Source: Pseudomonas sp. (GTDB lineage: Bacteria; Pseudomonadota; Gammaproteobacteria; Pseudomonadales; Pseudomonadaceae). Taken from it: a DNA stretch of 64,000 nt. Below, one piece after another: positions 18,549-27,493 of the stretch. The notes under the pieces are model-generated. The model searched no databases and had not been told where the DNA came from. It was given only the letters and a program-made list of their open reading frames with translations. The stretch covers positions 77,633 through 141,632 of the forward strand of contig NZ_JAGIBG010000012.1 of NCBI RefSeq assembly GCF_017744435.1. The letters run 5' to 3'. The stretch's first letter is position 1; each line of letters begins with the position of its first letter. A program made the translations under genes and the position numbers.

Positions 18549-19169
18549 ATGAGCAACGTTCGCAGCAAGATCTGCGGGATCACCCGCGTCGAAGACGCGC
18601 TGGCCGCCGCCGAGGCGGGGGCCGATGCCATCGGTTTCGTCTTCTATGCCAAGAGCCCGCGTGCCGTGGACGTGCGCCAGGCGCGGGCGATCATTGCCGA
18701 GCTGCCGCCGTTCGTGACCACGGTCGGGTTGTTCGTCAATGCCTCGCGTTGCGAACTGAACGAGATTCTCGAGGTGGTGCCGCTGGACCTGCTACAGTTC
18801 CACGGCGACGAAACCCCAGCCGATTGCGAGGGTTATCATCGGCCCTGGATCAAGGCCCTGCGCGTGCGCCCGGGCGATGACCTGGAAGCCGCCTGCCAGC
18901 ACTATGCCGGCGCCCGCGGCATTCTCCTCGACACCTACGTGGCCGGCGTGCCTGGCGGTACCGGCGAGGCCTTCGACTGGTCGCTGGTGCCAGCGCGGCT
19001 GAGCAAGCCGATCATCCTTGCGGGCGGGCTGTCGGCCGACAACGTCGGCCAAGCGATCGCCCAGGTGCGCCCGTATGCGGTGGATGTCAGCGGCGGGGTC
19101 GAGCAGGCCAAGGGCATCAAGGATGCGGCGAAGATCGAAGCCTTCATGCGCGCGGTAAAACAGGCGTGA
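18549..19169 (+). CDS. trpF: phosphoribosylanthranilate isomerase TrpF
   Basis: A 206-aa (beta/alpha)8-barrel enzyme of tryptophan synthesis, converting N-(5-phosphoribosyl)-anthranilate to the CdRP intermediate. The general base Cys is in KICGITR at the N-terminus (residues 7-10) and the general acid Asp in LLDTYVAG. The phosphate site DVSGGVE is at the C-terminal side. The start MSNVRSK was taken from family length; a longer frame from 18504 has no support. In Pseudomonas, trpF is separate from trpBA, as it is here, next to truA and accD. Confidence 0.96.
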   Translation: MSNVRSKICGITRVEDALAAAEAGADAIGFVFYAKSPRAVDVRQARAIIAELPPFVTTVGLFVNASRCELNEILEVVPLDLLQFHGDETPADCEGYHRPWIKALRVRPGDDLEAACQHYAGARGILLDTYVAGVPGGTGEAFDWSLVPARLSKPIILAGGLSADNVGQAIAQVRPYAVDVSGGVEQAKGIKDAAKIEAFMRAVKQA

Positions 19170-19391
19170 CGGCAGATGTGACGGCTGGCGGCGCGCCATC
19201 GTCCATAGGTTTCGCAGCCCTGCGGGGCGGCCAGCGGCATGCCGCATGGCCAAAACACAGATTGAAGACGGCGCGGTACGCAGGCGGCCCCTGCGGCCGG
19301 GCCGTCATCGTTTCATAGAAGAATTTGAGCTCAAGGGCAGGGCATGGCCGGCCAGTCCGGTCCCCGTCCGCCAATACTGGAGAAAGAAAGC
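19170..19391 (+). promoter_or_regulatory. structured accD leader
   Basis: No gene is visible in these 222 nt. Two GC-rich hairpins stand out. GGCCAGCGGC/GCCGCATGGCC at 19229-19251 is a near-perfect stem with one bulged T. CCAGT (19352-19356) can pair with ACTGG (19376-19380) right beside the accD Shine-Dalgarno GGAG. The second could modulate accD translation. This is inference from pairing alone. Confidence 0.35.
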
Positions 19392-20285
19392 ATGAGCAAC
19401 TGGTTAGTCGACAAACTGATCCCTTCGATCATGCGTTCCGAGGTGAAGAAGAGCTCGGTGCCGGAAGGCCTGTGGCACAAGTGCCCGGCCTGCGAGGCCG
19501 TGCTGTATCGTCCGGAGCTGGAAAAGACCCTGGATGTCTGCCCCAAGTGTAACCACCACATGCGCATCGGCGCACGTGCCCGCATCGACATCTTCCTCGA
19601 CCCGGAAGGCCGCGCCGAGCTGGGTGCCGAGCTGGAGCCGGTCGACCGCCTGAAGTTCCGTGACGGCAAGAAGTACAAGGACCGCCTGGCCGGTGCGCAG
19701 AAGCAGACCGGCGAAAAAGACGCCCTGATCTCCATGAGCGGCACCCTGATGGGCATGCCGATCGTGGTCAGCGCCTTCGAGTTCTCGTTCATGGGTGGTT
19801 CCATGGGTGCCATCGTCGGTGAGCGTTTCGTGCGTGCCGCCAACTACGCCCTGGAAAACCGCTGCCCGATGGTCTGCTTCTCCGCCTCCGGCGGTGCGCG
19901 CATGCAGGAAGCGCTGATCTCGCTGATGCAGATGGCCAAGACTTCGGCCGTGCTGGCGCGTCTGCGCGAAGAAGGCATCCCGTTCATCTCGGTGCTGACC
20001 GACCCGGTCTACGGCGGCGTTTCCGCCAGCCTGGCAATGCTCGGCGACGTCATCGTCGGTGAGCCGAAGGCCCTGATCGGCTTCGCCGGCCCACGTGTGA
20101 TCGAGCAGACCGTGCGCGAAAAACTGCCAGAAGGCTTCCAGCGCAGCGAGTTCCTGCTGGAGCACGGCGCCATCGACCTGATCATCTCCCGTGGCGACCT
20201 GCGTCCGCGTCTGGCTCGCCTGCTGGCGCAGATGACCGGCCAGGAGACGCCGGAGCAGGCCCGCGAGGTCGCTGCGGTCGCGTGA
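19392..20285 (+). CDS. accD: acetyl-CoA carboxylase carboxyltransferase subunit beta AccD
   Basis: A 297-aa subunit that, with AccA, moves the carboxyl group from biotin to acetyl-CoA, making malonyl-CoA for fatty-acid synthesis. An N-terminal zinc ribbon is formed by Cys31, Cys34, Cys50 and Cys53 (CPAC and CPKC). The crotonase-fold carboxyltransferase core follows, with [11 protein letters not shown] and [15 protein letters not shown]. The ATG with GGAGAAAG upstream gives the standard start; an open frame upstream (from 19344) has no family support. The stop overlaps the folC start (TGATG), suggesting translational coupling. The long leader is listed separately. Confidence 0.97.
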   Translation: MSNWLVDKLIPSIMRSEVKKSSVPEGLWHKCPACEAVLYRPELEKTLDVCPKCNHHMRIGARARIDIFLDPEGRAELGAELEPVDRLKFRDGKKYKDRLAGAQKQTGEKDALISMSGTLMGMPIVVSAFEFSFMGGSMGAIVGERFVRAANYALENRCPMVCFSASGGARMQEALISLMQMAKTSAVLARLREEGIPFISVLTDPVYGGVSASLAMLGDVIVGEPKALIGFAGPRVIEQTVREKLPEGFQRSEFLLEHGAIDLIISRGDLRPRLARLLAQMTGQETPEQAREVAAVA

Positions 20286-21571
20286 TGAAACAACGATCCC
20301 TGGGCGAGTGGCTCGCCTACCTCGAGCAGTTGCACCCTTCGGCCATCGACATGGGCCTGGAGCGGTCGCAGAAGGTGCTTGCCCGGCTGGCGCTGGGCAA
20401 GCTGGCGCCACGGGTGGTCACGGTGACCGGCACCAACGGCAAGGGCTCGACCTGCGCCTTCGTGGCGTCGCTGTTGCGGGCCCAGGGGCTGAAGGTGGGC
20501 GTGTACAGCTCGCCCCACCTGTTGCGTTACAACGAGCGGGTGCTGATCGATGGCCAGGAAGCCAGCGATGAGCGTCTGTGCGAGGCCTTCGCCGCCGTCG
20601 AGGCGGCGCGGGGCGATATTTCCCTGACCTACTTCGAGATGGGCACGCTGGCGGCGTTCTGGTTGTTCTACCAGTCGCAGCTGGATGCCGTGGTGCTCGA
20701 AGTGGGCCTCGGTGGCCGCCTGGACACCGTGAACGTGGTGGATGCCGACCTGGCGCTGGTGACCAGCATCGGCGTCGACCATGTCGACTACCTGGGCGAT
20801 ACCCGCGAACTGGTGGCCTTCGAGAAGGCCGGCATCTTCCGCCAGGGCAAGCCGGCGCTGTGCGGCGATCTCGATCCGCCGCAGCCGTTGCTGGACAAGG
20901 CCGCCGATCTGTCGGCGCCGCTGTTCCTGCGCGGGCGTGATTTCGATCTGGCAAGCCGCGAAGGTGTCTGGGGTTGGCGCGGCGTCACAGCAGACGGCAA
21001 GCCGGTAGCGTTACACGATCTGCCACTGCTCGACCTGCCAATGGAGAACGCCACCCTGGCCCTGCAGGCCTACCTGCTGATGGGCTTGCCGTGGGATGCC
21101 GGGCAGATCCGTCAGGCCTTGCTCGACACCCGCATCACCGGTCGCCTCGATCGTCGCCAGCTGACCTGGCAGGGCAGGGCTGTGGAATTGCTGCTGGATG
21201 TCGGGCACAACCCGCACGCTGCGGAGTACCTGGCCCGGCGTCTGGCTGCGCGTCCGCTGAAGGGGCGGCGCCTGGCAGTGTTCGGCCTGCTCGCCGACAA
21301 GGACCTGCAGGGCGTCATCGCGCCGCTGCACGGCCTGGTCGACGACTGGGCGGTTGCGCCGCTGCACACCCCGCGTAGCCGTCCGGCTGCCGAACTGGCC
21401 GCTGCCTTGACGAACCATGGCGCAGCGGTGAAGTCTTACGCCAGCGTCGACGCCGCCCTTGAAGGGCAATGCGCGCAGGCGGCGGCGGATGATCAGATTC
21501 TGCTGTTCGGTTCGTTTTTCTGTGTCGCCGAGGCCCTGGAATGGCTGGAGCGGCAGGCCCTGGAGGGGTGA
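20285..21571 (+). CDS. folC: bifunctional dihydrofolate/folylpolyglutamate synthase FolC
   Basis: A 428-aa Mur-ligase-family enzyme that adds glutamate to dihydropteroate and to folates. The P-loop VTGTNGKGST (about 46-55) binds ATP; YSSPHLLRYNERV is the substrate and Mg-binding region, and the C-terminal domain begins near LLDVGHNPHA (about 300). The ATG overlaps the accD stop by one base; a GTG one codon earlier is also possible. It is followed 4 bp later by dedD. Confidence 0.96.
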   Translation: MKQRSLGEWLAYLEQLHPSAIDMGLERSQKVLARLALGKLAPRVVTVTGTNGKGSTCAFVASLLRAQGLKVGVYSSPHLLRYNERVLIDGQEASDERLCEAFAAVEAARGDISLTYFEMGTLAAFWLFYQSQLDAVVLEVGLGGRLDTVNVVDADLALVTSIGVDHVDYLGDTRELVAFEKAGIFRQGKPALCGDLDPPQPLLDKAADLSAPLFLRGRDFDLASREGVWGWRGVTADGKPVALHDLPLLDLPMENATLALQAYLLMGLPWDAGQIRQALLDTRITGRLDRRQLTWQGRAVELLLDVGHNPHAAEYLARRLAARPLKGRRLAVFGLLADKDLQGVIAPLHGLVDDWAVAPLHTPRSRPAAELAAALTNHGAAVKSYASVDAALEGQCAQAAADDQILLFGSFFCVAEALEWLERQALEG

Positions 21572-21575
21572 CTAG

Positions 21576-22259
21576 ATGGCAGTGCTGGACAAAGGGATGA
21601 AACAGCGCATGGTGGGTGCGTTGGTGCTGGTGGCGCTGGCGGTGATTTTCCTGCCGATGCTGTTTACCCGCCAGGACGAGATGCGCCAGGTGCGTGTCGA
21701 CGCCCCGCAGGCGCCGGCCATGCCGACCCTGCCGGAGGTCAAGGTGGAGCAGGTAGCGGTGCCTGAGCCGCAGCCGCTGCCAGAGGAGCCCGAGCAGCCG
21801 CCAGTGGTGGTCAACGAGTCGACGGCGCCGGTGAGGACGCCAAGCCAGCCGATCACACCGTCGCCGCAGACCCAGCCGCAGCCCCAGGTGCAAGCCCAGC
21901 CCAAGCCGCAGACGCCAGTGCCAACGCCGGCGCCCGCTGCCAAGCCAGCCGCGCCAGTGGCAACTGCGCCAGTGGCAACTGCGCCAGCGCCTGCGCCGTC
22001 GAAGATCGACGTCAATGGCCTGCCGGTGAGTTGGTCGATCCAACTGGCCAGCCTGTCCAGCCGGGCCGGCGCCGAGAACCTGCAGAAGACCTTGCGCAGC
22101 CAGGGCTATAACGCCTACATCCGCTCGGCCGGAGGCATGAACCGGGTGTACGTCGGGCCGTTGATCGAGCGGGCCGAGGCTGACAAGCTGCGTGAAACGA
22201 TCAACCGCCAGCAGAAGCTCAATGGCTTCGTGGTGCGCTTCCAGCCCGAAAAAGGCTAA
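21576..22259 (+). CDS. dedD: SPOR-domain cell-division protein DedD
   Basis: A 227-aa protein with one N-terminal membrane span (about residues 12-29, MVGALVLVALAVIFLPMLF), a long Pro/Gln/Ala/Val linker (~40-145) and a C-terminal SPOR domain (~150-225, WSIQLASLSSRAGAENLQ and YVGPLIERAEA). The SPOR domain binds denuded glycan at the division septum, so the protein probably acts at the septal ring. The linker contains a short tandem repeat (PVATA twice). The start is 4 bp after folC. DedD is the usual name for this gene between folC and cvpA. Confidence 0.9.
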   Translation: MAVLDKGMKQRMVGALVLVALAVIFLPMLFTRQDEMRQVRVDAPQAPAMPTLPEVKVEQVAVPEPQPLPEEPEQPPVVVNESTAPVRTPSQPITPSPQTQPQPQVQAQPKPQTPVPTPAPAAKPAAPVATAPVATAPAPAPSKIDVNGLPVSWSIQLASLSSRAGAENLQKTLRSQGYNAYIRSAGGMNRVYVGPLIERAEADKLRETINRQQKLNGFVVRFQPEKG

Positions 22260-22275
22260 GCACGGGTCAGTGTGG

Positions 22276-22345
22276 TTCCTGTAGGAGCAACTGTCCTGGT
22301 CACCTGCTTAAAGCTGGCGCAATCCCTGTGGGAGCGACGCAGGCG
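22276..22345. repeat. degenerate REP-like remnants
   Basis: CCTGTAGGAGCAACTG (from 22279) and CCTGTGGGAGCGACGCAGGCG (22325-22345) keep the outer part of the REP core, but not its central palindrome. They lie between dedD and cvpA and look like decayed copies. Confidence 0.4.
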
Positions 22346-22440
22346 TGAAAACCTGACTCGGGGATCCACCTGACATTCTGCTTACTCCCCGCCTTTTGCT
22401 CTGATAAAATGCGCCGCCTCAAACGTCTGCAGGCAGCACC

Positions 22441-22998
22441 GTGGCCTTTACTCTGGTTGATTGGGCGATCATCGCGATCATCGCCGTCTCCGCACTGATC
22501 AGTCTCAAGCGCGGCTTCGTCAAGGAAGCCTTGTCCCTGCTCATCTGGATCGTTGCAGGGGCGGTCGCCTGGATGTTCGGTGGGTCGCTTTCGGTGTACC
22601 TTGAAAGCTATATCCAGACGCCGTCGATGCGCACCATCGCCGGCTGCGCCATTCTTTTCGTCGCCACCCTGCTGGTGGGGGCCATGCTCAACTTCCTTAT
22701 CGGCGAGCTGATCCGCGTGACCGGGCTGTCCGGCACCGATCGTTTCCTCGGCATGGCCTTCGGTGCCGCGCGTGGGGGCTTGCTGGTGGTGGTGGCTGTC
22801 GGCCTGCTCAGCCTGGGGCCGGTGCAACAAGACACCTGGTGGCAGGAATCACGCCTGATACCACAGTTTCTATTGGTCGCTGACTGGTCGAAAAACCTGA
22901 TCCTGGGTTTCACCGGTCAGTGGACTCCCAGTGGGCTGATCAGCGCTCCTGCTGATCTTCCATTCAAGGAGCAGTTGCTCGGGCCGGCAAAGCCCTGA
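22441..22998 (+). CDS. cvpA: CvpA family membrane protein
   Basis: A 185-aa inner-membrane protein with about four hydrophobic spans: ~7-24, ~32-50, ~62-85 and ~103-122. In E. coli it is needed for colicin V export and lies before purF, as here; its molecular role in other bacteria (envelope stress tolerance) is not settled. The start is a GTG (MAFTLVDWAI), supported by family length; no ATG fits. The 181 bp upstream hold only a degenerate REP-like copy and a weak promoter-like sequence (TTACTC-N17-TAAAAT near 22382-22410). Confidence 0.88.
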   Translation: MAFTLVDWAIIAIIAVSALISLKRGFVKEALSLLIWIVAGAVAWMFGGSLSVYLESYIQTPSMRTIAGCAILFVATLLVGAMLNFLIGELIRVTGLSGTDRFLGMAFGAARGGLLVVVAVGLLSLGPVQQDTWWQESRLIPQFLLVADWSKNLILGFTGQWTPSGLISAPADLPFKEQLLGPAKP

Positions 22999-23040
22999 GT
23001 GCTGTTCGTTCAAGTTTCATCAAAGTAGGGGTTGCGTCGC

Positions 23041-24546
23041 ATGTGTGGCATCGTCGGTATCGTCGGTAAGTCGAACGTCAATCAGGCGCTGTATGACGCG
23101 CTTACGGTCCTCCAGCACCGCGGCCAGGACGCTGCCGGTATCGTGACCAGCCACGACGGCCGGTTGTTCCTGCGCAAGGATAATGGCCTGGTGCGTGACG
23201 TCTTCCAGCAGCGCCACATGCAGCGCCTGGTCGGCAGCATCGGCATCGGTCACGTGCGCTACCCGACCGCGGGCAGCTCGACTTCGGCCGAAGCCCAGCC
23301 GTTCTACGTCAACTCGCCGTACGGCATCACCCTGGCGCACAACGGTAACCTGACCAACGTCGAGCAGTTGGCCAAGGAGATCTACGAGTCCGACCTGCGC
23401 CACGTCAACACCAACTCCGACTCGGAAGTGCTGCTGAACGTGTTCGCCCATGAGCTGGCCGTGCGTGGCAAGCTGCAGCCGACCGAAGAAGACGTGTTCG
23501 CCGCCGTTTCCCACGTGCACAGCCGTTGCGTTGGCGGTTACGCAGTGGTCGCGATGATCACCGGCTACGGCATCGTCGGCTTCCGTGACCCGAACGGCAT
23601 CCGCCCGGTGGTGTTCGGCCAGCGTCACACCGACGAAGGCGTGGAATACATGATCGCCTCGGAAAGCGTCGCGCTCGACGTGCTCGGCTTTACCCTGATC
23701 CGCGACCTGGCGCCGGGTGAAGCGGTGTACATCACCGAAGAAGGCCAGCTGTTCACCAAGCAGTGCGCCGATGCACCGAAGCTGCAGCCGTGCATCTTCG
23801 AACACGTCTACCTGGCCCGTCCGGACTCGATCATCGACGGTATCTCGGTGTACAAGGCCCGTCTGCGCATGGGTGAAAAACTCGCCGACAAGATCATGCG
23901 CGAGCGCCCGGAACACGACATCGACGTGGTCATCCCGATCCCGGACACCAGCCGCACTGCCGCGCTGGAGCTGGCCAACCGTCTGGGCGTGAAATTCCGC
24001 GAAGGCTTCGTCAAGAACCGCTACATCGGCCGTACCTTTATCATGCCTGGCCAGGCCGCCCGCAAGAAGTCGGTGCGCCAGAAGCTCAACGCCATCGAGC
24101 TGGAATTCCGCGGCAAGAACGTGATGCTGGTGGACGACTCGATCGTGCGCGGCACCACCTGCAAGCAGATCATCCAGATGGCCCGCGAAGCCGGCGCCAA
24201 GAACGTCTACTTCTGCTCCGCAGCCCCTGCGGTGCGCTACCCCAACGTCTACGGCATCGACATGCCGAGTGTTCACGAGCTGATCGCCCACAACCGTACC
24301 ACCGAACAGGTGGCCGAGTTGATCGGCGCCGACTGGCTGGTCTATCAGGACCTGCCGGACCTGATCGACTCGGTCGGTGGCGGCAAGATCAAGATCGATC
24401 ACTTCGATTGCGCGGTGTTCAACGGTGAATACGTCACCGGCGACATCGACGAAGCCTACCTCGACCGTATCGAGCAGGCCCGTAACGACCTGGCCAAGGT
24501 CAAGAACCAGGCGGTCAGCGCGATCATCGACCTCTACAACAACTGA
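23041..24546 (+). CDS. purF: amidophosphoribosyltransferase PurF
   Basis: A 501-aa enzyme that catalyses the first committed step of purine synthesis, PRPP plus glutamine to 5-phosphoribosylamine. After removal of Met1 the nucleophilic Cys becomes N-terminal (MCGIVGIVG), so the ATG at 23041 must be the start rather than the in-frame codons just upstream. The glutaminase domain covers about 1-230. The phosphoribosyltransferase domain has the PRPP loop [13 protein letters not shown] (~361-373). The C-terminal end is normal. It is followed 15 bp later by metZ. Confidence 0.98.
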   Translation: MCGIVGIVGKSNVNQALYDALTVLQHRGQDAAGIVTSHDGRLFLRKDNGLVRDVFQQRHMQRLVGSIGIGHVRYPTAGSSTSAEAQPFYVNSPYGITLAHNGNLTNVEQLAKEIYESDLRHVNTNSDSEVLLNVFAHELAVRGKLQPTEEDVFAAVSHVHSRCVGGYAVVAMITGYGIVGFRDPNGIRPVVFGQRHTDEGVEYMIASESVALDVLGFTLIRDLAPGEAVYITEEGQLFTKQCADAPKLQPCIFEHVYLARPDSIIDGISVYKARLRMGEKLADKIMRERPEHDIDVVIPIPDTSRTAALELANRLGVKFREGFVKNRYIGRTFIMPGQAARKKSVRQKLNAIELEFRGKNVMLVDDSIVRGTTCKQIIQMAREAGAKNVYFCSAAPAVRYPNVYGIDMPSVHELIAHNRTTEQVAELIGADWLVYQDLPDLIDSVGGGKIKIDHFDCAVFNGEYVTGDIDEAYLDRIEQARNDLAKVKNQAVSAIIDLYNN

Positions 24547-24561
24547 TTTGGGAGCGACGGC

Positions 24562-25773
24562 ATGACGGATCAATGGGATGCCGGACGACTGGACAGTGAC
24601 CTCGAGGGTGTCGGTTTCGACACCCTGGCGGTGCGCGCCGGTCAAAACCGTACACCGGAGGCCGAGCACAGCGAAGCGCTGTTCCTGACCTCCAGCTATG
24701 TGTTCCGCACGGCGGCCGATGCCGCTGCGCGCTTTGCCGGCGAAACGCCGGGCAACGTCTACTCGCGCTATACCAACCCGTCCGTGCGTGCGTTCGAAGA
24801 GCGCCTGGCGGCCATGGAAGGCGCCGAGCAGGCCGTGGGTACCTCCACCGGCATGGCGGCGATCCTCGCCGTGGTCATGTCGCTGTGCAGTGCCGGCGAC
24901 CACGTGCTGGTGTCGCAGAGCGTATTCGGCTCGACCATCAGCCTGTTCGAGAAGTACTTCAAGCGCTTTGGTGTGCAGGTGGACTACGTGCCACTGGTCA
25001 ATCTCGCTGGCTGGGAAAAGGCCATCAAGGACAACACCAAGCTGCTGATCGTCGAGTCCCCGTCCAACCCGCTGGCCGAGTTGGTCGACATTCCTGCGCT
25101 GGCTGAAATTGCTCACGCCCGTGGTGCCATGCTGGTAGTGGACAACTGCTTCAGCACCCCGGCCTTGCAGCAGCCGCTCAAGCTGGGAGCCGACATCGTG
25201 TTCCACTCAGCCACCAAGTTCATCGACGGCCAGGGCCGTTGCATGGGTGGCGTAGTCGCCGGCCGTGCCGAGCAGATGAAAGAAGTGGTGGGCTTCCTGC
25301 GTACTGCCGGGCCGACCCTCAGCCCGTTCAACGCCTGGATCTTCACCAAGGGCCTGGAGACCCTCAAGCTGCGCATGCGTGCGCACTGCGAGAGCGCCCA
25401 GATCCTGGCTGAATGGCTGGAGCAGCAGGAGGGCGTGGAGAAGGTGCATTACGCCGGCTTGCCGAGCCACCCGCAGCACGAACTGGCCAAGCGCCAGATG
25501 AGCGGCTTCGGTGCGGTGGTCAGCTTTGAGGTCAAAGGTGGCAAAGAGGGCGCCTGGCGCTTCATCGACGCGACCCGGGTGATCTCGATCACCACCAACC
25601 TCGGCGACAGCAAGACCACCATCGCCCACCCGGCCACCACCTCCCACGGCCGTCTGACGGCGCAGGAGCGTGAGGCTGCGGGCATCCGCGACAGCCTGAT
25701 CCGGGTTGCCGTGGGCCTGGAAGACGTGGCTGACCTGCAGGCGGACCTCGCCCGTGGACTGGCAGCTCTGTGA
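24562..25773 (+). CDS. metZ: O-succinylhomoserine sulfhydrylase MetZ
   Basis: A 403-aa PLP enzyme of the Cys/Met metabolism family that converts O-succinylhomoserine and sulfide to homocysteine, bypassing cystathionine. PLP Lys219 lies in [16 protein letters not shown]. The early motif [14 protein letters not shown], the YSRYTNP substrate strand and ESPSNP are family-typical. Its place after purF matches Pseudomonas metZ and distinguishes it from metB or metC. The stop overlaps the start of the next gene (TGATG). Confidence 0.95.
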   Translation: MTDQWDAGRLDSDLEGVGFDTLAVRAGQNRTPEAEHSEALFLTSSYVFRTAADAAARFAGETPGNVYSRYTNPSVRAFEERLAAMEGAEQAVGTSTGMAAILAVVMSLCSAGDHVLVSQSVFGSTISLFEKYFKRFGVQVDYVPLVNLAGWEKAIKDNTKLLIVESPSNPLAELVDIPALAEIAHARGAMLVVDNCFSTPALQQPLKLGADIVFHSATKFIDGQGRCMGGVVAGRAEQMKEVVGFLRTAGPTLSPFNAWIFTKGLETLKLRMRAHCESAQILAEWLEQQEGVEKVHYAGLPSHPQHELAKRQMSGFGAVVSFEVKGGKEGAWRFIDATRVISITTNLGDSKTTIAHPATTSHGRLTAQEREAAGIRDSLIRVAVGLEDVADLQADLARGLAAL

Positions 25774-26543
25774 TGGAAATCCGCGGCGGTGTACCAGGCC
25801 ATAACGGTCGGGTTGCCCTGGTTACCGGTGCCGCTCGCGGCATCGGCCTGGGCATTGCCGCCTGGCTGATCTGCGAAGGTTGGCAAGTGGTGCTCAGCGA
25901 CCTTGACCGCCAGCGCGGTGCCAAGGTAGCCAAGGCCCTGGGCGAAAACGCCTGGTTCATCACCATGGATGTGGCCGACGAGGCCCAGGTCAGTGCCGGG
26001 GTATCGGAAGTGCTCGGCCAGTTCGGGCGCCTCGATGCCCTGGTGTGCAACGCGGCGATTGCCAACCCGCACAACCAGACCCTGGAAAGCCTGAGCCTGG
26101 CGCAGTGGAACCGGGTGCTGGCGGTCAACCTCAATGGGCCGATGTTGCTGGCCAAGCATTGTGCGCCGTACCTGCGTGCGCACAATGGCGCAATCGTCAA
26201 CCTGACCTCGACCCGTGCCCGGCAGTCCGAACCGGACACCGAGGCCTACGCGGCGAGCAAGGGCGGCCTGGTGGCCTTGACCCATGCCCTGGCCATGAGC
26301 CTGGGGCCGGAGATCCGCGTCAATGCGGTGAGCCCGGGCTGGATCGATGCCCGTGACCCGTCACAGCGCCGTGCCGAGCCCTTGACCGAGGCCGACCATG
26401 CCCAGCACCCGACGGGCAGGGTAGGGACGGTGGAGGATGTGGCGGCCATGGTCGCCTGGCTGCTGTCGCGCCAGGCCGGGTTCGTCACTGGCCAGGAGTT
26501 CGTGGTCGACGGCGGCATGACCCGCAAGATGATCTACACCTGA
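25773..26543 (+). CDS. short-chain dehydrogenase/reductase (SDR)
   Basis: A 256-aa classical SDR. The coenzyme site [10 protein letters not shown] (about 20-29), the NAA motif in [10 protein letters not shown], the catalytic Ser 13 residues before Tyr, and the Tyr-x3-Lys pair (YAASKGG) are all present. The acidic residue after the second strand (LSDLDR) suggests NAD rather than NADP. It overlaps the metZ stop by one base, so it is probably co-translated with metZ. The substrate is unknown, and a link to sulfur metabolism is not implied. Confidence 0.9.
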   Translation: MEIRGGVPGHNGRVALVTGAARGIGLGIAAWLICEGWQVVLSDLDRQRGAKVAKALGENAWFITMDVADEAQVSAGVSEVLGQFGRLDALVCNAAIANPHNQTLESLSLAQWNRVLAVNLNGPMLLAKHCAPYLRAHNGAIVNLTSTRARQSEPDTEAYAASKGGLVALTHALAMSLGPEIRVNAVSPGWIDARDPSQRRAEPLTEADHAQHPTGRVGTVEDVAAMVAWLLSRQAGFVTGQEFVVDGGMTRKMIYT

Positions 26544-26557
26544 GCAGACTGCTGTAA

Positions 26558-26600
26558 GGGAAGGGGACCGAAAGGTCCCTTTTCCGTTTTTGCCTTTTTT
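26558..26600 (+). terminator. terminator after the SDR gene
   Basis: GGGAAGGGGACC folds on GGTCCCTTTTCC with a GAAA tetraloop (26570-26573); T-runs at 26586-26591 and 26595-26600 follow. It ends the metZ-SDR transcript and sits before the tRNA promoter. Confidence 0.85.
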
Positions 26601-26621
26601 GAAAAAAATTCAACGGGGCTA

Positions 26622-26650
26622 TTGACTTAGCATCGGTACCTGCGTAAATT
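26622..26650 (+). promoter_or_regulatory. promoter of the tRNA-Val/tRNA-Asp cluster
   Basis: TTGACT (26622-26627) and TAAATT (26645-26650) are spaced by 17 bp, a good sigma70 fit. The region downstream (TCGCGGCC) is GC-rich, as in stringently controlled stable-RNA promoters. An AT-rich stretch upstream (TTGAAAAAAATTCAA, 26599-26613) could act as an UP element. Confidence 0.65.
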
Positions 26651-26691
26651 TCGCGGCCTCAGCGAAGCAAACGCAACAAGCAACATCGCGA

Positions 26692-26767
26692 GGGTGATTA
26701 GCTCAGCCGGGAGAGCATCTGCCTTACAAGCAGAGGGTCGGCGGTTCGATCCCGTCATCACCCACCA
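26692..26767 (+). tRNA. tRNA-Val (TAC)
   Basis: A 76-nt cloverleaf. The acceptor GGGTGAT pairs with ATCACCC, the anticodon stem TCTGC/GCAGA encloses CTTACAA (anticodon TAC), and ACCA is encoded at the 3' end. It is the first gene of the cluster. Confidence 0.96.
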
Positions 26768-26834
26768 CTTCCTGAGATTGTTTCTAGCGCTGGACACTTC
26801 TTGTGAAGTCGATAGCCGGAGAGAAACGCACTGC

Positions 26835-26911
26835 GCAGCGGTAGTTCAGTCGGTTAGAATACCGGCCTGTCACGCCGGGGGTCGCGGGTTCGAGTCCCGT
26901 CCGCTGCGCCA
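26835..26911 (+). tRNA. tRNA-Asp (GTC), copy 1
   Basis: A 77-nt tRNA. Acceptor GCAGCGG/CCGCTGC, anticodon loop CTGTCAC (GTC), T-arm GCGGG-TTCGAGT-CCCGT, discriminator G, and encoded CCA. It is identical in sequence to copies 2 and 3, but its flanks differ. Confidence 0.96.
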
Positions 26912-27010
26912 TTTTTCAGTAACAGATGGGTGCCTGGCACCGGTCTGAAGTCGAAGGCAAAATGCCTGAGGCTGATCCCAGTTTCAATCGGGCGCAAGCC
27001 TGAACGATAC

Positions 27011-27087
27011 GCAGCGGTAGTTCAGTCGGTTAGAATACCGGCCTGTCACGCCGGGGGTCGCGGGTTCGAGTCCCGTCCGCTGCGCCA
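27011..27087 (+). tRNA. tRNA-Asp (GTC), copy 2
   Basis: Same 77-nt tRNA-Asp sequence as copy 1. Its leader (GTTTCAATCGGGCG through GATAC) and trailer (ATCTTCG) are shared with copy 3, 217 bp downstream. Confidence 0.96.
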
Positions 27088-27132
27088 TCTTCGTTTCGAG
27101 GTCCCTAGAACACCTTGAAGCAAACACAAATG

Positions 27133-27157
27133 AAGCGATTAGATGTCGCTTTTTTTG
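27133..27157 (+). terminator. terminator between tRNA-Asp copies 2 and 3
   Basis: AAGCGA (27133-27138) pairs with TCGCTT (27146-27151) around a 7-nt loop, followed by a run of T through 27157. Copy 3 may need read-through or its own promoter. Confidence 0.6.
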
Positions 27158-27227
27158 TGCCTGCCCTGAGGCCATCGCGCCGGAAGGGTAGACCCAGGTT
27201 TCAATCGGGCGAAAGCCTGAATGATAC

Positions 27228-27304
27228 GCAGCGGTAGTTCAGTCGGTTAGAATACCGGCCTGTCACGCCGGGGGTCGCGGGTTCGAGTCCCGTCCGCTGC
27301 GCCA
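27228..27304 (+). tRNA. tRNA-Asp (GTC), copy 3
   Basis: Same 77-nt tRNA-Asp as the other two copies. It is part of the 217-bp-spaced repeat with copy 2 and ends 40 bp before the cluster's final terminator. Confidence 0.96.
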
Positions 27305-27344
27305 TCTTCGCCTCAAGGCCCCTTGAACGCCTTGAAGCAACGAG

Positions 27345-27370
27345 AAAGCGACCTTCGGGTCGCTTTTTTC
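27345..27370 (+). terminator. terminator of the tRNA cluster
   Basis: AAAGCGACC, a TTCG tetraloop and GGTCGCTTT, followed by a T-run. It lies 40 bp after the third tRNA-Asp. It has the form of a canonical Rho-independent terminator. Confidence 0.88.
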
Positions 27371-27493
27371 GTTTCTGGGCCATGCCGGTGACCGGATTTA
27401 CACGATCCTGACAGACTCTTCACCGATCAACGGTTCCTGTGCCTGCCTGCAGTGATGCACAATAGGCATCTTTTGACTTACCCGGAATTCGCA

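Larger units (their letters stand above)
26981..27312. repeat. 217-bp-spaced direct repeat carrying tRNA-Asp
   Basis: The segment at 26981-27095, starting GTTTCAATCGGGCG, recurs at 27198-27312 with a few base changes in the leader (GCAAGCCTGAACGATAC against GAAAGCCTGAATGATAC). The tRNA is identical in both. Trailing parts also resemble each other (CCTTGAAGCAA in both). This is best explained by a tandem duplication. Confidence 0.8.

Noticed and set aside
26981-27312. Possible integration site or island boundary at the tRNA-Asp repeats
   Set aside because: No integrase, att-like direct repeat of a tRNA 3' end or foreign DNA is next to it. The repeat covers the whole tRNA plus flanks, which fits tandem duplication.
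26694-27383. Short ORFs over the tRNA genes (60-84 aa)
   Set aside because: They read through tRNA sequence and repeat because the tRNAs repeat. They are not genes.
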